From Desulfuromusa sp. (GTDB lineage Bacteria; Desulfobacterota; Desulfuromonadia; Desulfuromonadales; Geopsychrobacteraceae), in contig JAOZMV010000041.1 of NCBI GenBank assembly GCA_029934095.1, positions 1 to 9,412 on the forward strand: a stretch of DNA of 9,412 nt, read 5' to 3'. Numbering within the stretch: position 1 is the stretch's first letter; the number at the start of each line of letters is the position of its first letter. The notes under the pieces were generated by a model. The model did no database searches. It worked only from the letters and a program-made list of their open reading frames with translations, and was not told the DNA's origin. Positions 1 through 7,632 of the stretch are shown one piece after another. Position numbers and translations under genes: made by a program.

Positions 1-51
1 CGAATTCGTAAGCCTACCAGCCACATTACTGTGGTTCTGGATGTGAAGTAA
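1..51 (+). CDS. rplV: 50S ribosomal protein L22, C-terminal end (partial)
   Basis: The window opens inside a reading frame of 16 codons followed by TAA. Its peptide, RIRKPTSHITVVLDVK, matches the extreme C-terminus of L22, where a basic stretch is followed by a T-S-H-I-T-V-V beta strand. L22 lines the peptide exit tunnel of the large subunit with its long hairpin, which lies upstream of this window. The position directly before rpsC is the standard S10-operon order and supports the call. Only the last strand is visible, so nothing can be said of the rest of the protein. Confidence 0.9.
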   Translation, partial: RIRKPTSHITVVLDVK

Positions 52-54
52 GTC

Positions 55-62
55 GAGGAGGT
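55..62 (+). promoter_or_regulatory. Strong Shine-Dalgarno for rpsC
   Basis: GAGGAGGT lies 7 bases before a TTG codon at 70. It is an almost full anti-SD match and is what makes the TTG credible as the rpsC start. There is no in-frame ATG nearby, and the encoded N-terminus begins with the invariant GQKVHPIG. Confidence 0.85.
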
Positions 63-69
63 ATCCCCT

Positions 70-720
70 TTGGGCCAGAAAGTTCATCCGATAGGATTTC
101 GTCTGGGAATTAACCGGACTTGGGAGTCCCGCTGGTATGCGGATTCTGATTATTCTGTAAAGTTACACGCTGATTTGAAGTTACGTAACTTTCTGAAAAA
201 GCGGCTGTATCACGCAGGTATTTCTAAAATTGAACTGGAACGCGCTGCAAATAAAGTCAAAATTAACATTTTTGCTGCACGTCCGGGAATTATCATTGGT
301 AAAAAAGGTGCTGAAGTTGAAGTGCTGAAAAAAGATCTCGCGAAGATCACCGATGATGAATGTTTTATTAATATTCAAGAGGTGCGCAAGCCTGAGGTTG
401 ATGCGCAGCTGGTCGCTGAGAATATTGTTTTACAGTTAGAGCGAAGAGTTGCATTCCGGCGTGCTATGAAACGGAGTGTCAGTATGGCACTCAAATTTGG
501 TGCCAAAGGGATCAAAATCAACTGTGCTGGTCGTCTTGGTGGTGCTGAGATGAGCCGAACAGAATGGTACCGTGAAGGTCGTGTGCCTCTGCACACCTTG
601 AGGGCTGATATTGATTATGGGTTTGCAGAAGCAATGACAACCTATGGCCTTATTGGTGTGAAGGTCCTCATCTTCAAGGGTGAGGTTCTAGGTAAAGATA
701 AAGTACAGCCAGCCGGCTGA
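70..720 (+). CDS. rpsC: 30S ribosomal protein S3
   Basis: S3 sits in the head of the small subunit near the mRNA entry channel, where with S4 and S5 it helps unwind mRNA. The 216 residues are a normal to slightly short length for the family. The N-terminus [13 protein letters not shown] is the family hallmark. A type II KH domain follows with its GxxG loop at 77-80 (GKKG), inside [12 protein letters not shown]. The mRNA-helicase basic patch is present as [11 protein letters not shown] around 125-135. The C-terminal domain holds the conserved [31 protein letters not shown] block (about 154-184, given here only by its key residues G154, R155, E160, R163). The start is TTG with a strong Shine-Dalgarno. 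It lies 18 bases after rplV and 16 before rplP, as expected in one S10-operon transcript. Confidence 0.98.
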   Translation: MGQKVHPIGFRLGINRTWESRWYADSDYSVKLHADLKLRNFLKKRLYHAGISKIELERAANKVKINIFAARPGIIIGKKGAEVEVLKKDLAKITDDECFINIQEVRKPEVDAQLVAENIVLQLERRVAFRRAMKRSVSMALKFGAKGIKINCAGRLGGAEMSRTEWYREGRVPLHTLRADIDYGFAEAMTTYGLIGVKVLIFKGEVLGKDKVQPAG

Positions 721-736
721 TCAGGAGTAGCTTGTC

Positions 737-1159
737 ATGTTAATGCCGAAAAAAGTTAAACGGAGAAAGCAATTTACCGGGCGGATGGCTGGCCAGGCAT
801 CACGTGGAACTGAAGTGAGTTTTGGTGATTACGGCTTACAGGCATTGGACTGTGGGTGGCTTTCGGCTCGACAGATTGAGGCCGCACGTCGTGCGATGAC
901 CCGTTATATTAAGCGGGGCGGTAAAATCTGGATTCGCACATTCCCACATAAACCGTTGACCAGTAAACCTGCTGAAACACGTATGGGTAAAGGCAAGGGA
1001 TCACCAGAGAAGTGGGTTGCTGTCGTCAAGCCTGGTCATATGCTCTATGAGATGCAGGGGGTTACCGAAGATGTAGCTCGTGAAGCATTTCGTTTGGGAG
1101 CCCATAAGTTGCCGATGAGAACGAAGTTTGTAAAAAGAGAGGTTGGCAATGAAAGCTAG
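737..1159 (+). CDS. rplP: 50S ribosomal protein L16
   Basis: L16 binds 23S rRNA near the peptidyl-transferase centre and the A-site tRNA elbow. The 140 residues begin [13 protein letters not shown], as in the family. The first family signature is [11 protein letters not shown] at 63-73, and the second is [12 protein letters not shown] at 82-93. Arg82 aligns by motif with the arginine (R81) that is hydroxylated in E. coli L16; whether that happens here cannot be told. ATG at 737 is preceded by AGGAG at 723-727. The last codons overlap the start of rpmC by 11 bases, so the two are probably translationally coupled. Confidence 0.98.
   Translation: MLMPKKVKRRKQFTGRMAGQASRGTEVSFGDYGLQALDCGWLSARQIEAARRAMTRYIKRGGKIWIRTFPHKPLTSKPAETRMGKGKGSPEKWVAVVKPGHMLYEMQGVTEDVAREAFRLGAHKLPMRTKFVKREVGNES
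1138..1143 (+). promoter_or_regulatory. Shine-Dalgarno of rpmC inside rplP; fixes the start at 1149
   Basis: AGAGGT lies 5 bases before ATG at 1149, within the last codons of rplP. A longer frame could begin at TTG 1143, but that codon overlaps the Shine-Dalgarno itself and would add two residues before the family N-terminus MKASD. The ATG is therefore preferred. Confidence 0.8.
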
Positions 1160-1340
1160 TGATATCATGGATCTCAGTGTTGAAGAGTTGCAAGTTAAAA
1201 CACAAGAACTACAACAGGAATTATTTAATCTTAAATTTCAGTTGCACACCGGACACCTGGAGAATACAACAAGAGTTACGCAGGTGCGCAAAGATGTTGC
1301 TCGGGTGAAAACTGTTCTTTCTGGTAAGCTGAACGCTTAG
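1149..1340 (+). CDS. rpmC: 50S ribosomal protein L29
   Basis: L29 is a small all-alpha protein at the outer mouth of the peptide exit tunnel. With L23 it forms part of the docking surface for trigger factor and SRP. The 63 residues begin [14 protein letters not shown], the typical N-terminus. They form two predicted helices: a Gln/Glu-rich one at about 11-35 (containing ELFNLKFQ) and a basic one at about 39-60 ([17 protein letters not shown]). Family length is about 60-70, so it is complete. It overlaps rplP by 11 bases and is followed 13 bases later by rpsQ. Confidence 0.96.
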   Translation: MKASDIMDLSVEELQVKTQELQQELFNLKFQLHTGHLENTTRVTQVRKDVARVKTVLSGKLNA

Positions 1341-1353
1341 TGTGTGAGGAAAA

Positions 1354-1620
1354 ATGAGTCTAGAACAAGGTAGCAGAAGCACCCGTGTTGGTATTGTCGT
1401 CAGTAATAAGATGGACAAGACTGTTGTTGTCAGAGTTGACAATTTGGTCAAACACCGTGTTTACAAGAAATTCATCAAGCGTAAAGTCACCTGCAAGGCT
1501 CACGATGAGGCTAATAGTTGCAGTATTGGTGATAAGGTTCTCATTGTTGAAACAAGGCCATTGTCAAAAGACAAGCGCTGGCGTGTACGACAAGTTTTAG
1601 AAAAAGCCGTTACCGCGTAG
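1354..1620 (+). CDS. rpsQ: 30S ribosomal protein S17
   Basis: S17 is a primary 16S rRNA-binding protein with an OB fold, located in the body of the small subunit. The 88 residues include the start of the barrel at [16 protein letters not shown] (11-26). They also hold the conserved basic hairpin [12 protein letters not shown] (33-44) and the signature [18 protein letters not shown] (59-76). The C-terminus carries a short extension, VLEKAVTA. The ATG follows GAGGA at 1346-1350 by only 3 bases, a tight spacing, but no better start is available. It is the last gene of the S10 operon; rplN follows after 11 bases with no visible terminator or promoter, so the S10 and spc units may be co-transcribed. 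Confidence 0.97.
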   Translation: MSLEQGSRSTRVGIVVSNKMDKTVVVRVDNLVKHRVYKKFIKRKVTCKAHDEANSCSIGDKVLIVETRPLSKDKRWRVRQVLEKAVTA

Positions 1621-1631
1621 GGAGTTTAATT

Positions 1632-2000
1632 ATGATCCAAATGCAAACCATGCTTAATGTGGCTGACAACTCAGGAGCCAAGAAGCTTTGTTGTATAAAA
1701 GTTCCTGGGGGGTCTAAACGTAAGTACGCCGGGATCGGCGATATTATTATTTGCAGTGTCAAAGAGGCTTTGCCAAATTCGAAGGTCAAGAAGGGTGATG
1801 TTGTCCGCGCGGTCATAGTTCGCACGGCAAAAGAGGTACCACGCCCTGATGGTTCGTTTATCCGTTTTGACGGAAACTCTGCAGTCGTTGTAGGGACTGG
1901 AAATGAACCCCTCGGCACTCGTATTTTTGGTCCTGTTGCCAGGGAGTTACGTGCTCGACACTTTATGAAAATTGTTTCATTGGCTCCTGAAGTTTTATAA
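1632..2000 (+). CDS. rplN: 50S ribosomal protein L14
   Basis: L14 lies at the subunit interface, where it forms bridges to 16S rRNA and is the docking site for the silencing factor RsfS. The 122 residues match the nearly invariant family length. The N-terminus [19 protein letters not shown] is typical. The signature region [18 protein letters not shown] spans 51-68 and continues through [13 protein letters not shown]. The conserved C-terminal [13 protein letters not shown] spans 95-107. TAGGGAG at 1618-1624 serves as the Shine-Dalgarno and overlaps the rpsQ stop codon. It is the first gene of the spc segment. Confidence 0.98.
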   Translation: MIQMQTMLNVADNSGAKKLCCIKVPGGSKRKYAGIGDIIICSVKEALPNSKVKKGDVVRAVIVRTAKEVPRPDGSFIRFDGNSAVVVGTGNEPLGTRIFGPVARELRARHFMKIVSLAPEVL

Positions 2001-2027
2001 ATTACAGATATTTGGAGTGTCAAAGCG

Positions 2028-2357
2028 ATGTCTATTGCAAAATTACATGTCAAGAAAAATGATATGGTGAAAGTTACAGCAGGGAAGGAACAGGGTAAAA
2101 CTGGTAAGGTTTTACGTGTGCTTCCCGGTAAAGGTCGTGTTGTTGTTGAAAGTCTCAACATGATTAAGCGTCATACTCGTCCCAATCAGTTATACCCTGA
2201 GGGTGGCATTCTTGAGAAGGAAGCACCGTTAAGTATCTCGAATGTTATGCTTATTTGTGGCTCATGTAATCAGGCGACGCGCACAGGTGTCCGATTGCTT
2301 GAGGATGGAAGTAAAACTCGTTACTGTAAAAAGTGTAACGAGAGTGTTGATAAATAA
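2028..2357 (+). CDS. rplX: 50S ribosomal protein L24, zinc-ribbon type
   Basis: L24 is an assembly initiator protein of the large subunit that binds the 5' domain of 23S rRNA and later sits near the tunnel exit. The 109 residues contain a KOW motif near the N-terminus (about 10-37: [20 protein letters not shown]...). The segment [12 protein letters not shown] follows at 41-52. The C-terminal half carries two CxxC pairs at Cys77/Cys80 (CGSC) and Cys100/Cys103 (CKKC). This arrangement probably binds zinc and is absent from the E. coli protein. GGAG at 2013-2016 precedes the ATG by 11 bases, a slightly long gap. It lies 27 bases after rplN and 12 before rplE. Confidence 0.97.
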   Translation: MSIAKLHVKKNDMVKVTAGKEQGKTGKVLRVLPGKGRVVVESLNMIKRHTRPNQLYPEGGILEKEAPLSISNVMLICGSCNQATRTGVRLLEDGSKTRYCKKCNESVDK

Positions 2358-2369
2358 ACGGAGAGTTTG

Positions 2370-2909
2370 ATGGCCAGGTTAAAGCAGGCATATATTCAGG
2401 AGCAGGTACCTGCCCTGATGAAGGAATTCCAGTATAAGACGGTTATGGAAGTTCCCCGAATTGAAAAAGTTGTACTGAACATGGGCCTCGGTGAGGCGAT
2501 TCAGAACCCTAAGCTGCTTGAATCTGCAGTCGATGAACTGGCGCGGATCAGTGGCCAAAAAGCTATCATTACAAAATCCAAGAGATCTATTGCTAGCTTT
2601 AAGCTTCGTGAGGATGTGCCGATTGGTGCATGTGTTACTTTACGCCAGGATCGAGCTTGGGAGTTTCTAGACCGTTTGGTCAATGTTGCTCTACCCCGGG
2701 TTCGTGATTTTAAGGGGATTTCGCCTAAAGCTTTTGATGGGCGAGGCAACTATACCTTGGGGATTCGTGAGCAGTTAATATTTCCGGAGATTGACATTGA
2801 TAAAGTTGCACAGGTTTCCGGTTTGAATATTACAATTGTTACAACGGCTCGGACAGACGAGGAAGGTCGTGCACTATTGACCGGTCTCGGCATGCCGTTC
2901 AGAAAATAG
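2370..2909 (+). CDS. rplE: 50S ribosomal protein L5
   Basis: L5 binds 5S rRNA with L18 and L25 in the central protuberance and contacts the P-site tRNA. The 179 residues match the family length. The N-terminus [20 protein letters not shown] is typical. The signature [18 protein letters not shown] lies at 36-53. Other blocks are [18 protein letters not shown] (69-86), [20 protein letters not shown] (113-132) and the C-terminal GMPFRK. The frame extends one codon upstream to TTG at 2367. ATG at 2370 gives the usual MARL start and a better spacing of 6 from GGAG (2360-2363), so it is preferred. Confidence 0.98.
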   Translation: MARLKQAYIQEQVPALMKEFQYKTVMEVPRIEKVVLNMGLGEAIQNPKLLESAVDELARISGQKAIITKSKRSIASFKLREDVPIGACVTLRQDRAWEFLDRLVNVALPRVRDFKGISPKAFDGRGNYTLGIREQLIFPEIDIDKVAQVSGLNITIVTTARTDEEGRALLTGLGMPFRK

Positions 2910-2930
2910 AGCTTAAGAGCGGAGGATATT

Positions 2931-3116
2931 GTGGCGAAGAAATCGATGATTGCCAAATCAAAACGGCCTAAAAAGTTTGCGGTTCGTGAGTACAACCGCT
3001 GTCCGATATGTGGTCGTCCACGCGCTTATTATCGTAAGTTTGATATGTGCAGAATTTGTCTGCGGAAACTGGCATCCGAAGGGAAGCTTCCTGGCGTTGT
3101 CAAGTCCAGCTGGTAA
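2931..3116 (+). CDS. rpsN: 30S ribosomal protein S14, zinc-binding (type Z)
   Basis: S14 sits in the head of the small subunit near the decoding region and S3/S10. At 61 residues this is the short zinc-binding (C+) form rather than the roughly 100-residue zinc-free form. The four ligands are Cys24, Cys27, Cys40 and Cys43, in [20 protein letters not shown] and RICLRKLA. The C-terminus LPGVVKSSW is the conserved end of the family. The start is GTG at 2931 with GGAGGAT at 2921-2927. The protein begins [16 protein letters not shown], as expected. No second S14 copy is in the window. Confidence 0.97.
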   Translation: MAKKSMIAKSKRPKKFAVREYNRCPICGRPRAYYRKFDMCRICLRKLASEGKLPGVVKSSW

Positions 3117-3137
3117 CAGCAAGAAGGAGAACCACTC

Positions 3138-3536
3138 ATGTCTATGACCGATCCGATGGCGGATATGTTAACAAGAATACGAAATGCCGGAATGGCTGGC
3201 CATTCCAAGCTTGATATGCCGTCGAGTAATGTCAAGGTTGCAGTTGCTACGGTGCTGAAAGACCTTGGCTATCTTAAAAATTGCAAAGTTATCAGCGATA
3301 GCAAGCAGGGCATTCTGCGAATTTTTCTGAAATATGATGATAACCAGGATCCCGTTATCCATGAAATTAAGCGTATTTCTACCCCCGGCCGGCGTGTTTA
3401 CGTTGGTAAAGATGATATCCCACGGGTAAAGAATGGTCTTGGCGCGTCAATTCTTTCGACATCTGTTGGGGTTCTTGATGATGTCTCAGCTCGTCAAGCT
3501 AAAGTGGGTGGCGAAATAGTTTGTACCGTTTGGTAA
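3138..3536 (+). CDS. rpsH: 30S ribosomal protein S8
   Basis: S8 is a primary binder of 16S rRNA in the central domain. In E. coli it also represses the spc operon by binding its mRNA near rplE. The 132 residues begin [17 protein letters not shown], a typical N-terminal helix. The RNA-binding C-terminal domain contains [18 protein letters not shown] and [15 protein letters not shown] (about 85-119), and it ends [15 protein letters not shown] at 3124-3129 precedes the ATG by 8 bases. I could not recognise an S8-like operator at the rplX-rplE junction, so autoregulation remains an assumption from E. coli. Confidence 0.98.
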   Translation: MSMTDPMADMLTRIRNAGMAGHSKLDMPSSNVKVAVATVLKDLGYLKNCKVISDSKQGILRIFLKYDDNQDPVIHEIKRISTPGRRVYVGKDDIPRVKNGLGASILSTSVGVLDDVSARQAKVGGEIVCTVW

Positions 3537-3560
3537 TTTGTAGATCAAGGAGCTTCAACA

Positions 3561-4097
3561 ATGTCACGTATTGGTAAATTGCCAGTTGCTATTCCATCGG
3601 GTGTCAAGATTTCACTGGATGGCAATTTGTTGACCGTAGCTGGGCCCAAAGGTTCTCTGTCGCAGCCACTGCATGAGCGGATGTCGATTGCAGTTGAGAC
3701 CGATCAGGTCAAGGTTTCCAGACCCTCAGACAGTAAGCAGGACTCTGCATTGCACGGTTTGACCAGAGCTTTGATTAATAACATGGTTTTAGGGGTAACT
3801 ACAGGTTTCAAAAAAGATTTAGAGATCAATGGTGTCGGTTATCGTGCTGAGATTACTGGCAATGTCTTGACTATGTCTCTTGGTTATTCACATCCGGTTG
3901 TTTATCAACTTCCTGAGGGGATAAGTGTCGAGATTGAAAAGCAGACCAAGCTTTCTGTTAAGGGGATAGATAAGCAGCTTGTCGGTTCTGCCGCAGCAAA
4001 GATTCGTTCGTACCGTAAGCCTGAGCCTTATAAGGGTAAAGGAATTAAGTATGCGGATGAGCGTATCATGCGTAAAGCAGGTAAGACTGGCAAGTAG
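3561..4097 (+). CDS. rplF: 50S ribosomal protein L6
   Basis: L6 binds near the sarcin-ricin loop and the factor-binding site of the large subunit. The 178 residues form the usual two repeated alpha/beta domains. The first begins [15 protein letters not shown] and carries [10 protein letters not shown] at 24-33. The second starts near [15 protein letters not shown] (83-97). The signature [14 protein letters not shown] spans 154-167, followed by the basic end [17 protein letters not shown] at 3547-3552 is 8 bases before the ATG. It sits between rpsH and rplR in the standard spc order. Confidence 0.98.
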   Translation: MSRIGKLPVAIPSGVKISLDGNLLTVAGPKGSLSQPLHERMSIAVETDQVKVSRPSDSKQDSALHGLTRALINNMVLGVTTGFKKDLEINGVGYRAEITGNVLTMSLGYSHPVVYQLPEGISVEIEKQTKLSVKGIDKQLVGSAAAKIRSYRKPEPYKGKGIKYADERIMRKAGKTGK

Positions 4098-4124
4098 GGT
4101 AGAATTTTAGTAAGGAGCAGAATT

Positions 4125-4487
4125 GTGGATGTTTCCCAAAAAAGACGCGTTGCAAGGCTTAAACGTCAAGCACGAGTCAGAAAAAAAATACGTGGTACAA
4201 GTGAATGCCCCCGTCTCTCTGTCTTTCGTAGCGCTAAGCATATTTATGCGCAGATTATTGAGGACGTAACGGGTGCAACTCTGGTTGCAGCTTCAACCCT
4301 TAGTACAGAGGTTGATTCAGCCGGTAGTGGCAATATTGAAGCGGCCAAGGCCGTCGGTAGTTCCATCGCCAAAAAGGCTCTTGATAAAAATATAACCAAC
4401 GTCGTTTTCGACCGTAACGGTTTCCTGTACCAGGGGCGTATTCAAGCGCTTGCTGATGCTGCTAGAGAAGCCGGATTGAAGCTGTAG
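4125..4487 (+). CDS. rplR: 50S ribosomal protein L18
   Basis: L18 binds 5S rRNA and attaches it to the central protuberance together with L5. The 120 residues have the expected very basic N-terminal tail ([20 protein letters not shown], 5-24). Next comes [20 protein letters not shown] (28-47), and the conserved C-terminal block [20 protein letters not shown] lies at 92-111 before AAREAGLKL. The start is GTG at 4125, placed 7 bases after AAGGAG (4112-4117). The stop codon overlaps the Shine-Dalgarno of rpsE. Confidence 0.97.
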   Translation: MDVSQKRRVARLKRQARVRKKIRGTSECPRLSVFRSAKHIYAQIIEDVTGATLVAASTLSTEVDSAGSGNIEAAKAVGSSIAKKALDKNITNVVFDRNGFLYQGRIQALADAAREAGLKL

Positions 4488-4492
4488 AGGAG
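4487..4492 (+). promoter_or_regulatory. Shine-Dalgarno of rpsE; fixes the start at 4500
   Basis: GAGGAG ends only one base before a GTG at 4494 but 7 bases before a second in-frame GTG at 4500. The second spacing is normal and gives the usual short S5 N-terminus. The site overlaps the last base of the rplR stop codon, which suggests coupled translation. Confidence 0.75.
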
Positions 4493-4499
4493 AGTGTTT

Positions 4500-4991
4500 G
4501 TGCTGCACATTGATCCCAATGAATTAGAATTGACCGACCGTGTCATTCATATCAATCGTAACGCTAAAGTTGTCAAAGGTGGACGTCGTTTTAGTTTTTC
4601 TGCCCTTGTCATCGTTGGTGATGGAAATGGTCACGTAGGCTACGGTCTTGGTAAGGCCAAAGAGGTTCCTGAAGCTATACGTAAGGGTGTTGAAAAGGCC
4701 AAGAAAAGTTTGATCAAGGTGCCTATCCAGGAAGGAAGAACTATACCTTATGATGTTATCGGTAAGTTCGGTGCGGGGAGAGTTCTCCTTAAACCGGCAT
4801 CAGATGGTACCGGTGTCATCGCCGGTGGTGCAGTTCGACCAATTCTTGAGGCGGTCGGGATTGGTAATATCCTGACTAAATGCCTGGGTTCAAATAACCC
4901 CCATAATGTAGTCAAAGCAACGATGAATGCGCTGAAAATGCTTAAAAGCCCGGCACAGATTTACGCCCGTCGTGGTATTACTCAAGATTGA
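4500..4991 (+). CDS. rpsE: 30S ribosomal protein S5
   Basis: S5 contributes to decoding fidelity and, with S3 and S4, to mRNA unwinding at the entry channel. From GTG at 4500 the protein has 163 residues; the first GTG at 4494 would add two. The double-stranded-RNA-binding domain begins [20 protein letters not shown] (24-43) and continues with [20 protein letters not shown]. The C-terminal domain includes [20 protein letters not shown] (91-110), [11 protein letters not shown] and [15 protein letters not shown] (127-141). The start [15 protein letters not shown] resembles Geobacter-type S5 as I remember it. It is followed 28 bases later by the small rpmD gene. Confidence 0.97.
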   Translation: MLHIDPNELELTDRVIHINRNAKVVKGGRRFSFSALVIVGDGNGHVGYGLGKAKEVPEAIRKGVEKAKKSLIKVPIQEGRTIPYDVIGKFGAGRVLLKPASDGTGVIAGGAVRPILEAVGIGNILTKCLGSNNPHNVVKATMNALKMLKSPAQIYARRGITQD

Positions 4992-5019
4992 GAGTTACTG
5001 GATCTAGGAGAACAAGATA

Positions 5020-5199
5020 ATGGCGACGGAAGTAAAAGTTACCCTGAAAAAAAGTCCGATTGGTCGCAAGGCCTACTTTGCAAAAGTTCTTAAAGGCCTG
5101 GGATTAAATCGTCTGCACCAGACAGTAAGTTTACAGGATACTCCAGAAATTCGCGGGATGATCCGAAAAGTTGAACACATGGTAGCGGTTGAAGACTGA
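5020..5199 (+). CDS. rpmD: 50S ribosomal protein L30
   Basis: This short frame of 59 codons plus TGA sits between rpsE and rplO, exactly where L30 is expected. The protein begins MATEVKVTLKKSPIGRKAYF. The family pattern of a first beta strand followed by SPIG-x-x, a basic helix (AKVLKGLGLNRLHQTV, about 21-36), and a final segment ending RGMIRKVEHMVAVED is clear. L30 is a small, dispensable large-subunit protein in some bacteria and is absent from several lineages. AGGAG at 5006-5010 precedes the ATG by 9 bases. Spacing to rplO is 21 bases. Confidence 0.96.
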   Translation: MATEVKVTLKKSPIGRKAYFAKVLKGLGLNRLHQTVSLQDTPEIRGMIRKVEHMVAVED

Positions 5200-5220
5200 T
5201 AACACGCAGAGGATAGTAAG

Positions 5221-5661
5221 ATGGATTTAAGTAATCTAAAGCCGGTTTCCGGTTCAACAAAAAATAGAAAACGTATTGGTCGTGGCCATGGGTCAGGAAC
5301 CGGAAAACAATCCGGCAAGGGACACAAAGGTCAGAATGCGCGCAGTGGCGGCGGCGTTAAGCCAGGTTTTGAAGGTGGTCAAATGCCCCTTCAGCGGAGA
5401 ATTCCAAAGCGTGGTTTTGTTTCCAGGAACAAAAAAGTCTACAGTTTAGTGAATTTACGTGATCTGGAGGTTTTTGCCGCTGGATCAATCGTTGATCTGG
5501 AGCAATATGGAAAATCTGGATTAGTCGGTAGGATCAAGGATGGAATTAAGATCTTGGCAGATGGCGAAATATCCAAAGCGCTGACTGTCCAGGCACATAA
5601 GTTCAGTAAGTCTGCTGCTGCAAAGATTGAAGCTGCAGGTGGTAAGATCGAGGTTCTCTAG
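5221..5661 (+). CDS. rplO: 50S ribosomal protein L15
   Basis: L15 is a late-assembling 23S rRNA-binding protein of the large subunit. The 146 residues have a long Gly/Arg/Lys-rich N-terminal extension that threads into rRNA (RIGRGHGSGTGKQSGKGHKG, 18-37, then QNARSGGGVKPGFEGGQMPL). Next come the conserved RRIPKRGF block (59-66) and a globular C-terminal domain ending in HKFSKSAAAKIEAAGGKIEV (126-145). GAGGAT at 5209-5214 precedes the ATG by 6 bases. Its final codons contain the likely ribosome-binding site of secY, which starts 3 bases after its stop. Confidence 0.98.
   Translation: MDLSNLKPVSGSTKNRKRIGRGHGSGTGKQSGKGHKGQNARSGGGVKPGFEGGQMPLQRRIPKRGFVSRNKKVYSLVNLRDLEVFAAGSIVDLEQYGKSGLVGRIKDGIKILADGEISKALTVQAHKFSKSAAAKIEAAGGKIEVL
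5650..5655 (+). promoter_or_regulatory. Weak Shine-Dalgarno of secY inside the end of rplO
   Basis: GAGGTT, made by the last codons of rplO (Glu-Val), lies 9 bases before the secY ATG at 5665. No better match exists in the 3-base gap. Translation of secY probably depends on ribosomes arriving from rplO. This is an inference from spacing. Confidence 0.55.
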
Positions 5662-5664
5662 GTT

Positions 5665-6972
5665 ATGTCAACCCTGCAGAATATTATAGCTATTCCCGAG
5701 TTACGGCGGAGGATCCTTTTTACCCTGGCAATGCTTGCGGTTTATCGGGTGGGTTGTCATGTTCCAACTCCCGGCATTGATGCTCAGGTGTTAGCTAAAT
5801 TCTTTGAGGGAACTGAAGGGACTTTGCTGGGGCTAGTCAGTGCATTTACTGGCGGTGCCTTGCAGCAGATGGCTGTCTTTGCCCTTGGAATTATGCCATA
5901 TATCAGTGCGTCGATCATCTTACAGCTGTTAACAGTTGTTTTTGAACCGATTGAAAAGCTCTCCAAAGAAGGCGAACAGGGTCGCAAGAAAATCACTGAA
6001 TATACACGCTACGGTACTATCGTTCTGGCACTTATCCAAGGTACTGGTATTGCAGTGGGTTTGCAGTCGATGGTTGGCCCTGCCGGTGAACCGGTTGTCC
6101 CTGATCCTGGTATGGGTTTCATTTTGATGACAGTTATCACTTTGACAGCTGGTACTGCTTTTATCATGTGGTTAGGTGAGCAAATTACGGAACGGGGTAT
6201 TGGTAACGGTATTTCGCTGATCATTTTTGCCGGTATTGTGGCGGGAATGCCTTCCGCTATCGTAAACTCGATTCGTTTGGTGCAAACCGGTGCTATGTCG
6301 CCGACGATTGTCCTCTTTATCCTTGCTTTGATGCTGGTCACCGTTGGCGCGATTGTTTTCATGGAGCGAGCTCAGCGTCGTGTGCCGATTCATTATGCGA
6401 AGCGGGTTGTTGGTATGCGAAATATGGGCGGGCAAGCTAGCCATCTCCCTTTGAAAATTAATATGAGTGGTGTTATCCCACCGATCTTTGCCAGTTCAAT
6501 CATGATGTTTCCAGCCACTATAGCAAACTTTATCGATGCTCCCTGGGTGAAGACAATGTCCGCTTATTTGTCCCCATCACATTGGGTGTATAATGTTTTT
6601 TATATTGCTTTTATTGTTTTCTTTTGCTACTTCTACACGGCTATAACGTTTAACCCTGTCAACGTAGCAGATAATATAAAAAATCAAGGTGGTTTCGTCC
6701 CAGGTATTCGCCCCGGTAAAGAAACAGCGAACTATTTAGATATTGTGTTGAGTCGGTTAACTTTTGTTGGTGCCATTTACATTTCTCTGGTTTGTGTATT
6801 ACCAACCCTCTTAATCAGTCAATTGAATGTTCCGTTCTTTTTTGGTGGGACATCGTTGCTGATTGTTGTTGGTGTAGGTATGGATACGGCTTCCCAGATT
6901 GAGGCTCATTTAATCTCTCGCTCCTATGAAGGCTTTATGAAGGGTGTGACACTTAAAGGTCGTCACGGCTAG
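5665..6972 (+). CDS. secY: Preprotein translocase subunit SecY
   Basis: SecY is the inner-membrane channel of the SecYEG translocon, through which unfolded secretory proteins pass and from which membrane proteins exit sideways. The 435 residues show ten hydrophobic segments at about 17-33, 68-90, 116-135, 150-170, 183-200, 212-233, 267-288, 307-327, 366-385 and 390-408. Signature 1 is [18 protein letters not shown] (75-92) and signature 2 is [15 protein letters not shown] (170-184). The cytoplasmic loop between segments 5/6 and 7 (about 234-262) is rich in Arg, as expected for ribosome and SecA contact. Length is normal. It is embedded between rplO and adk, as in many bacteria. Confidence 0.98.
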   Translation: MSTLQNIIAIPELRRRILFTLAMLAVYRVGCHVPTPGIDAQVLAKFFEGTEGTLLGLVSAFTGGALQQMAVFALGIMPYISASIILQLLTVVFEPIEKLSKEGEQGRKKITEYTRYGTIVLALIQGTGIAVGLQSMVGPAGEPVVPDPGMGFILMTVITLTAGTAFIMWLGEQITERGIGNGISLIIFAGIVAGMPSAIVNSIRLVQTGAMSPTIVLFILALMLVTVGAIVFMERAQRRVPIHYAKRVVGMRNMGGQASHLPLKINMSGVIPPIFASSIMMFPATIANFIDAPWVKTMSAYLSPSHWVYNVFYIAFIVFFCYFYTAITFNPVNVADNIKNQGGFVPGIRPGKETANYLDIVLSRLTFVGAIYISLVCVLPTLLISQLNVPFFFGGTSLLIVVGVGMDTASQIEAHLISRSYEGFMKGVTLKGRHG

Positions 6973-6983
6973 GATTTAGTTTC

Positions 6984-7631
6984 ATGAAGATTATTTTGTT
7001 AGGACCACCAGGCGCTGGCAAAGGGACGCAGGCAGCGTTGTTGATGGAAAAGTATAGTATTCCACAAGTTTCTACCGGAGATATGTTGCGTGCTGCAGTG
7101 CAGGCACAATCCCCGATGGGAATTGAAGCTAAAAAACATATGAATGCTGGTGGTCTGGTTCCTGACAATGTCGTTATTGGTATTGTGCGAGAGCGATTGC
7201 AGGAGGATGACTGTCAGGAAGGTTTCATCCTTGATGGCTTTCCCCGTACCAGACCTCAGGCAGATTCATTGAAACAAGTGCTCGTTGAGCTTGGTAAAAA
7301 GCTTGACGCGGTCATTTCGTTACAAGTTGATACGGACGCATTAGTTGAGAGATTGACGGGACGTCGTACTTGTTCCGACTGTGGTAAAGGTTTTCACTTA
7401 CGCTTTGATCCTCCAGCTGAAGATGGAAGCTGTCGCTACTGTGGTGGAAAGTTGAATCAGCGGGACGATGACCGTGAGGAGACGATTCGCAATCGGATGA
7501 AGGTATATCAACAACAGACCGCCCCCCTCGAAGATTATTATCGTCAGGAGGGGTTGTTAGTCGCCGTCGATGGCATGAGTGATATTGCGGCGGTTCAGCA
7601 GGCAATCCTGGTAGCGTTACAGGGCCGTTGA
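6984..7631 (+). CDS. adk: Adenylate kinase, zinc-containing LID
   Basis: This enzyme interconverts ATP + AMP and two ADP, keeping the cytoplasmic adenylate pool in balance. The 215 residues match the long bacterial form. The P-loop GPPGAGKGT lies at 7-15. The AMP-binding region contains STGDMLRAAV (30-39) and GFILDGFPRT (80-89). The LID starts after TGRR (125-128) and holds two CxxC pairs, Cys130/Cys133 and Cys150/Cys153, a probable structural zinc site. DDREETIRNRMKVY follows (162-175). It lies 11 bases after secY with only a weak AGGA (6971-6974), and its stop is one base from the map start. Presence here follows the secY-adk-map order of many bacteria, unlike E. coli. Confidence 0.98.
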   Translation: MKIILLGPPGAGKGTQAALLMEKYSIPQVSTGDMLRAAVQAQSPMGIEAKKHMNAGGLVPDNVVIGIVRERLQEDDCQEGFILDGFPRTRPQADSLKQVLVELGKKLDAVISLQVDTDALVERLTGRRTCSDCGKGFHLRFDPPAEDGSCRYCGGKLNQRDDDREETIRNRMKVYQQQTAPLEDYYRQEGLLVAVDGMSDIAAVQQAILVALQGR

Positions 7632-7632
7632 G

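Noticed and set aside
1610..2161. Minus-strand open frame of 183 codons opposite rplN and rplX
   Set aside because: It lies wholly opposite two highly conserved genes, has no family motif or credible ribosome site, and reads as low-complexity antisense sequence.
2340..2380. Possible S8 operator at the rplX-rplE junction, by analogy with E. coli
   Set aside because: No stem with an S8-type internal loop could be recognised by eye around the rplE start.
4342..4353. Short inverted repeat CGGCC-AA-GGCCG
   Set aside because: It falls inside rplR coding sequence (Ala-Ala-Lys-Ala-Val), has a two-base loop and no T-run, so it is neither a terminator nor a clear protein site.
6009..6444. Overlapping minus-strand frames opposite secY
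   Set aside because: Long antisense frames are common opposite membrane-protein genes because of codon bias; the predicted peptides show no family features.
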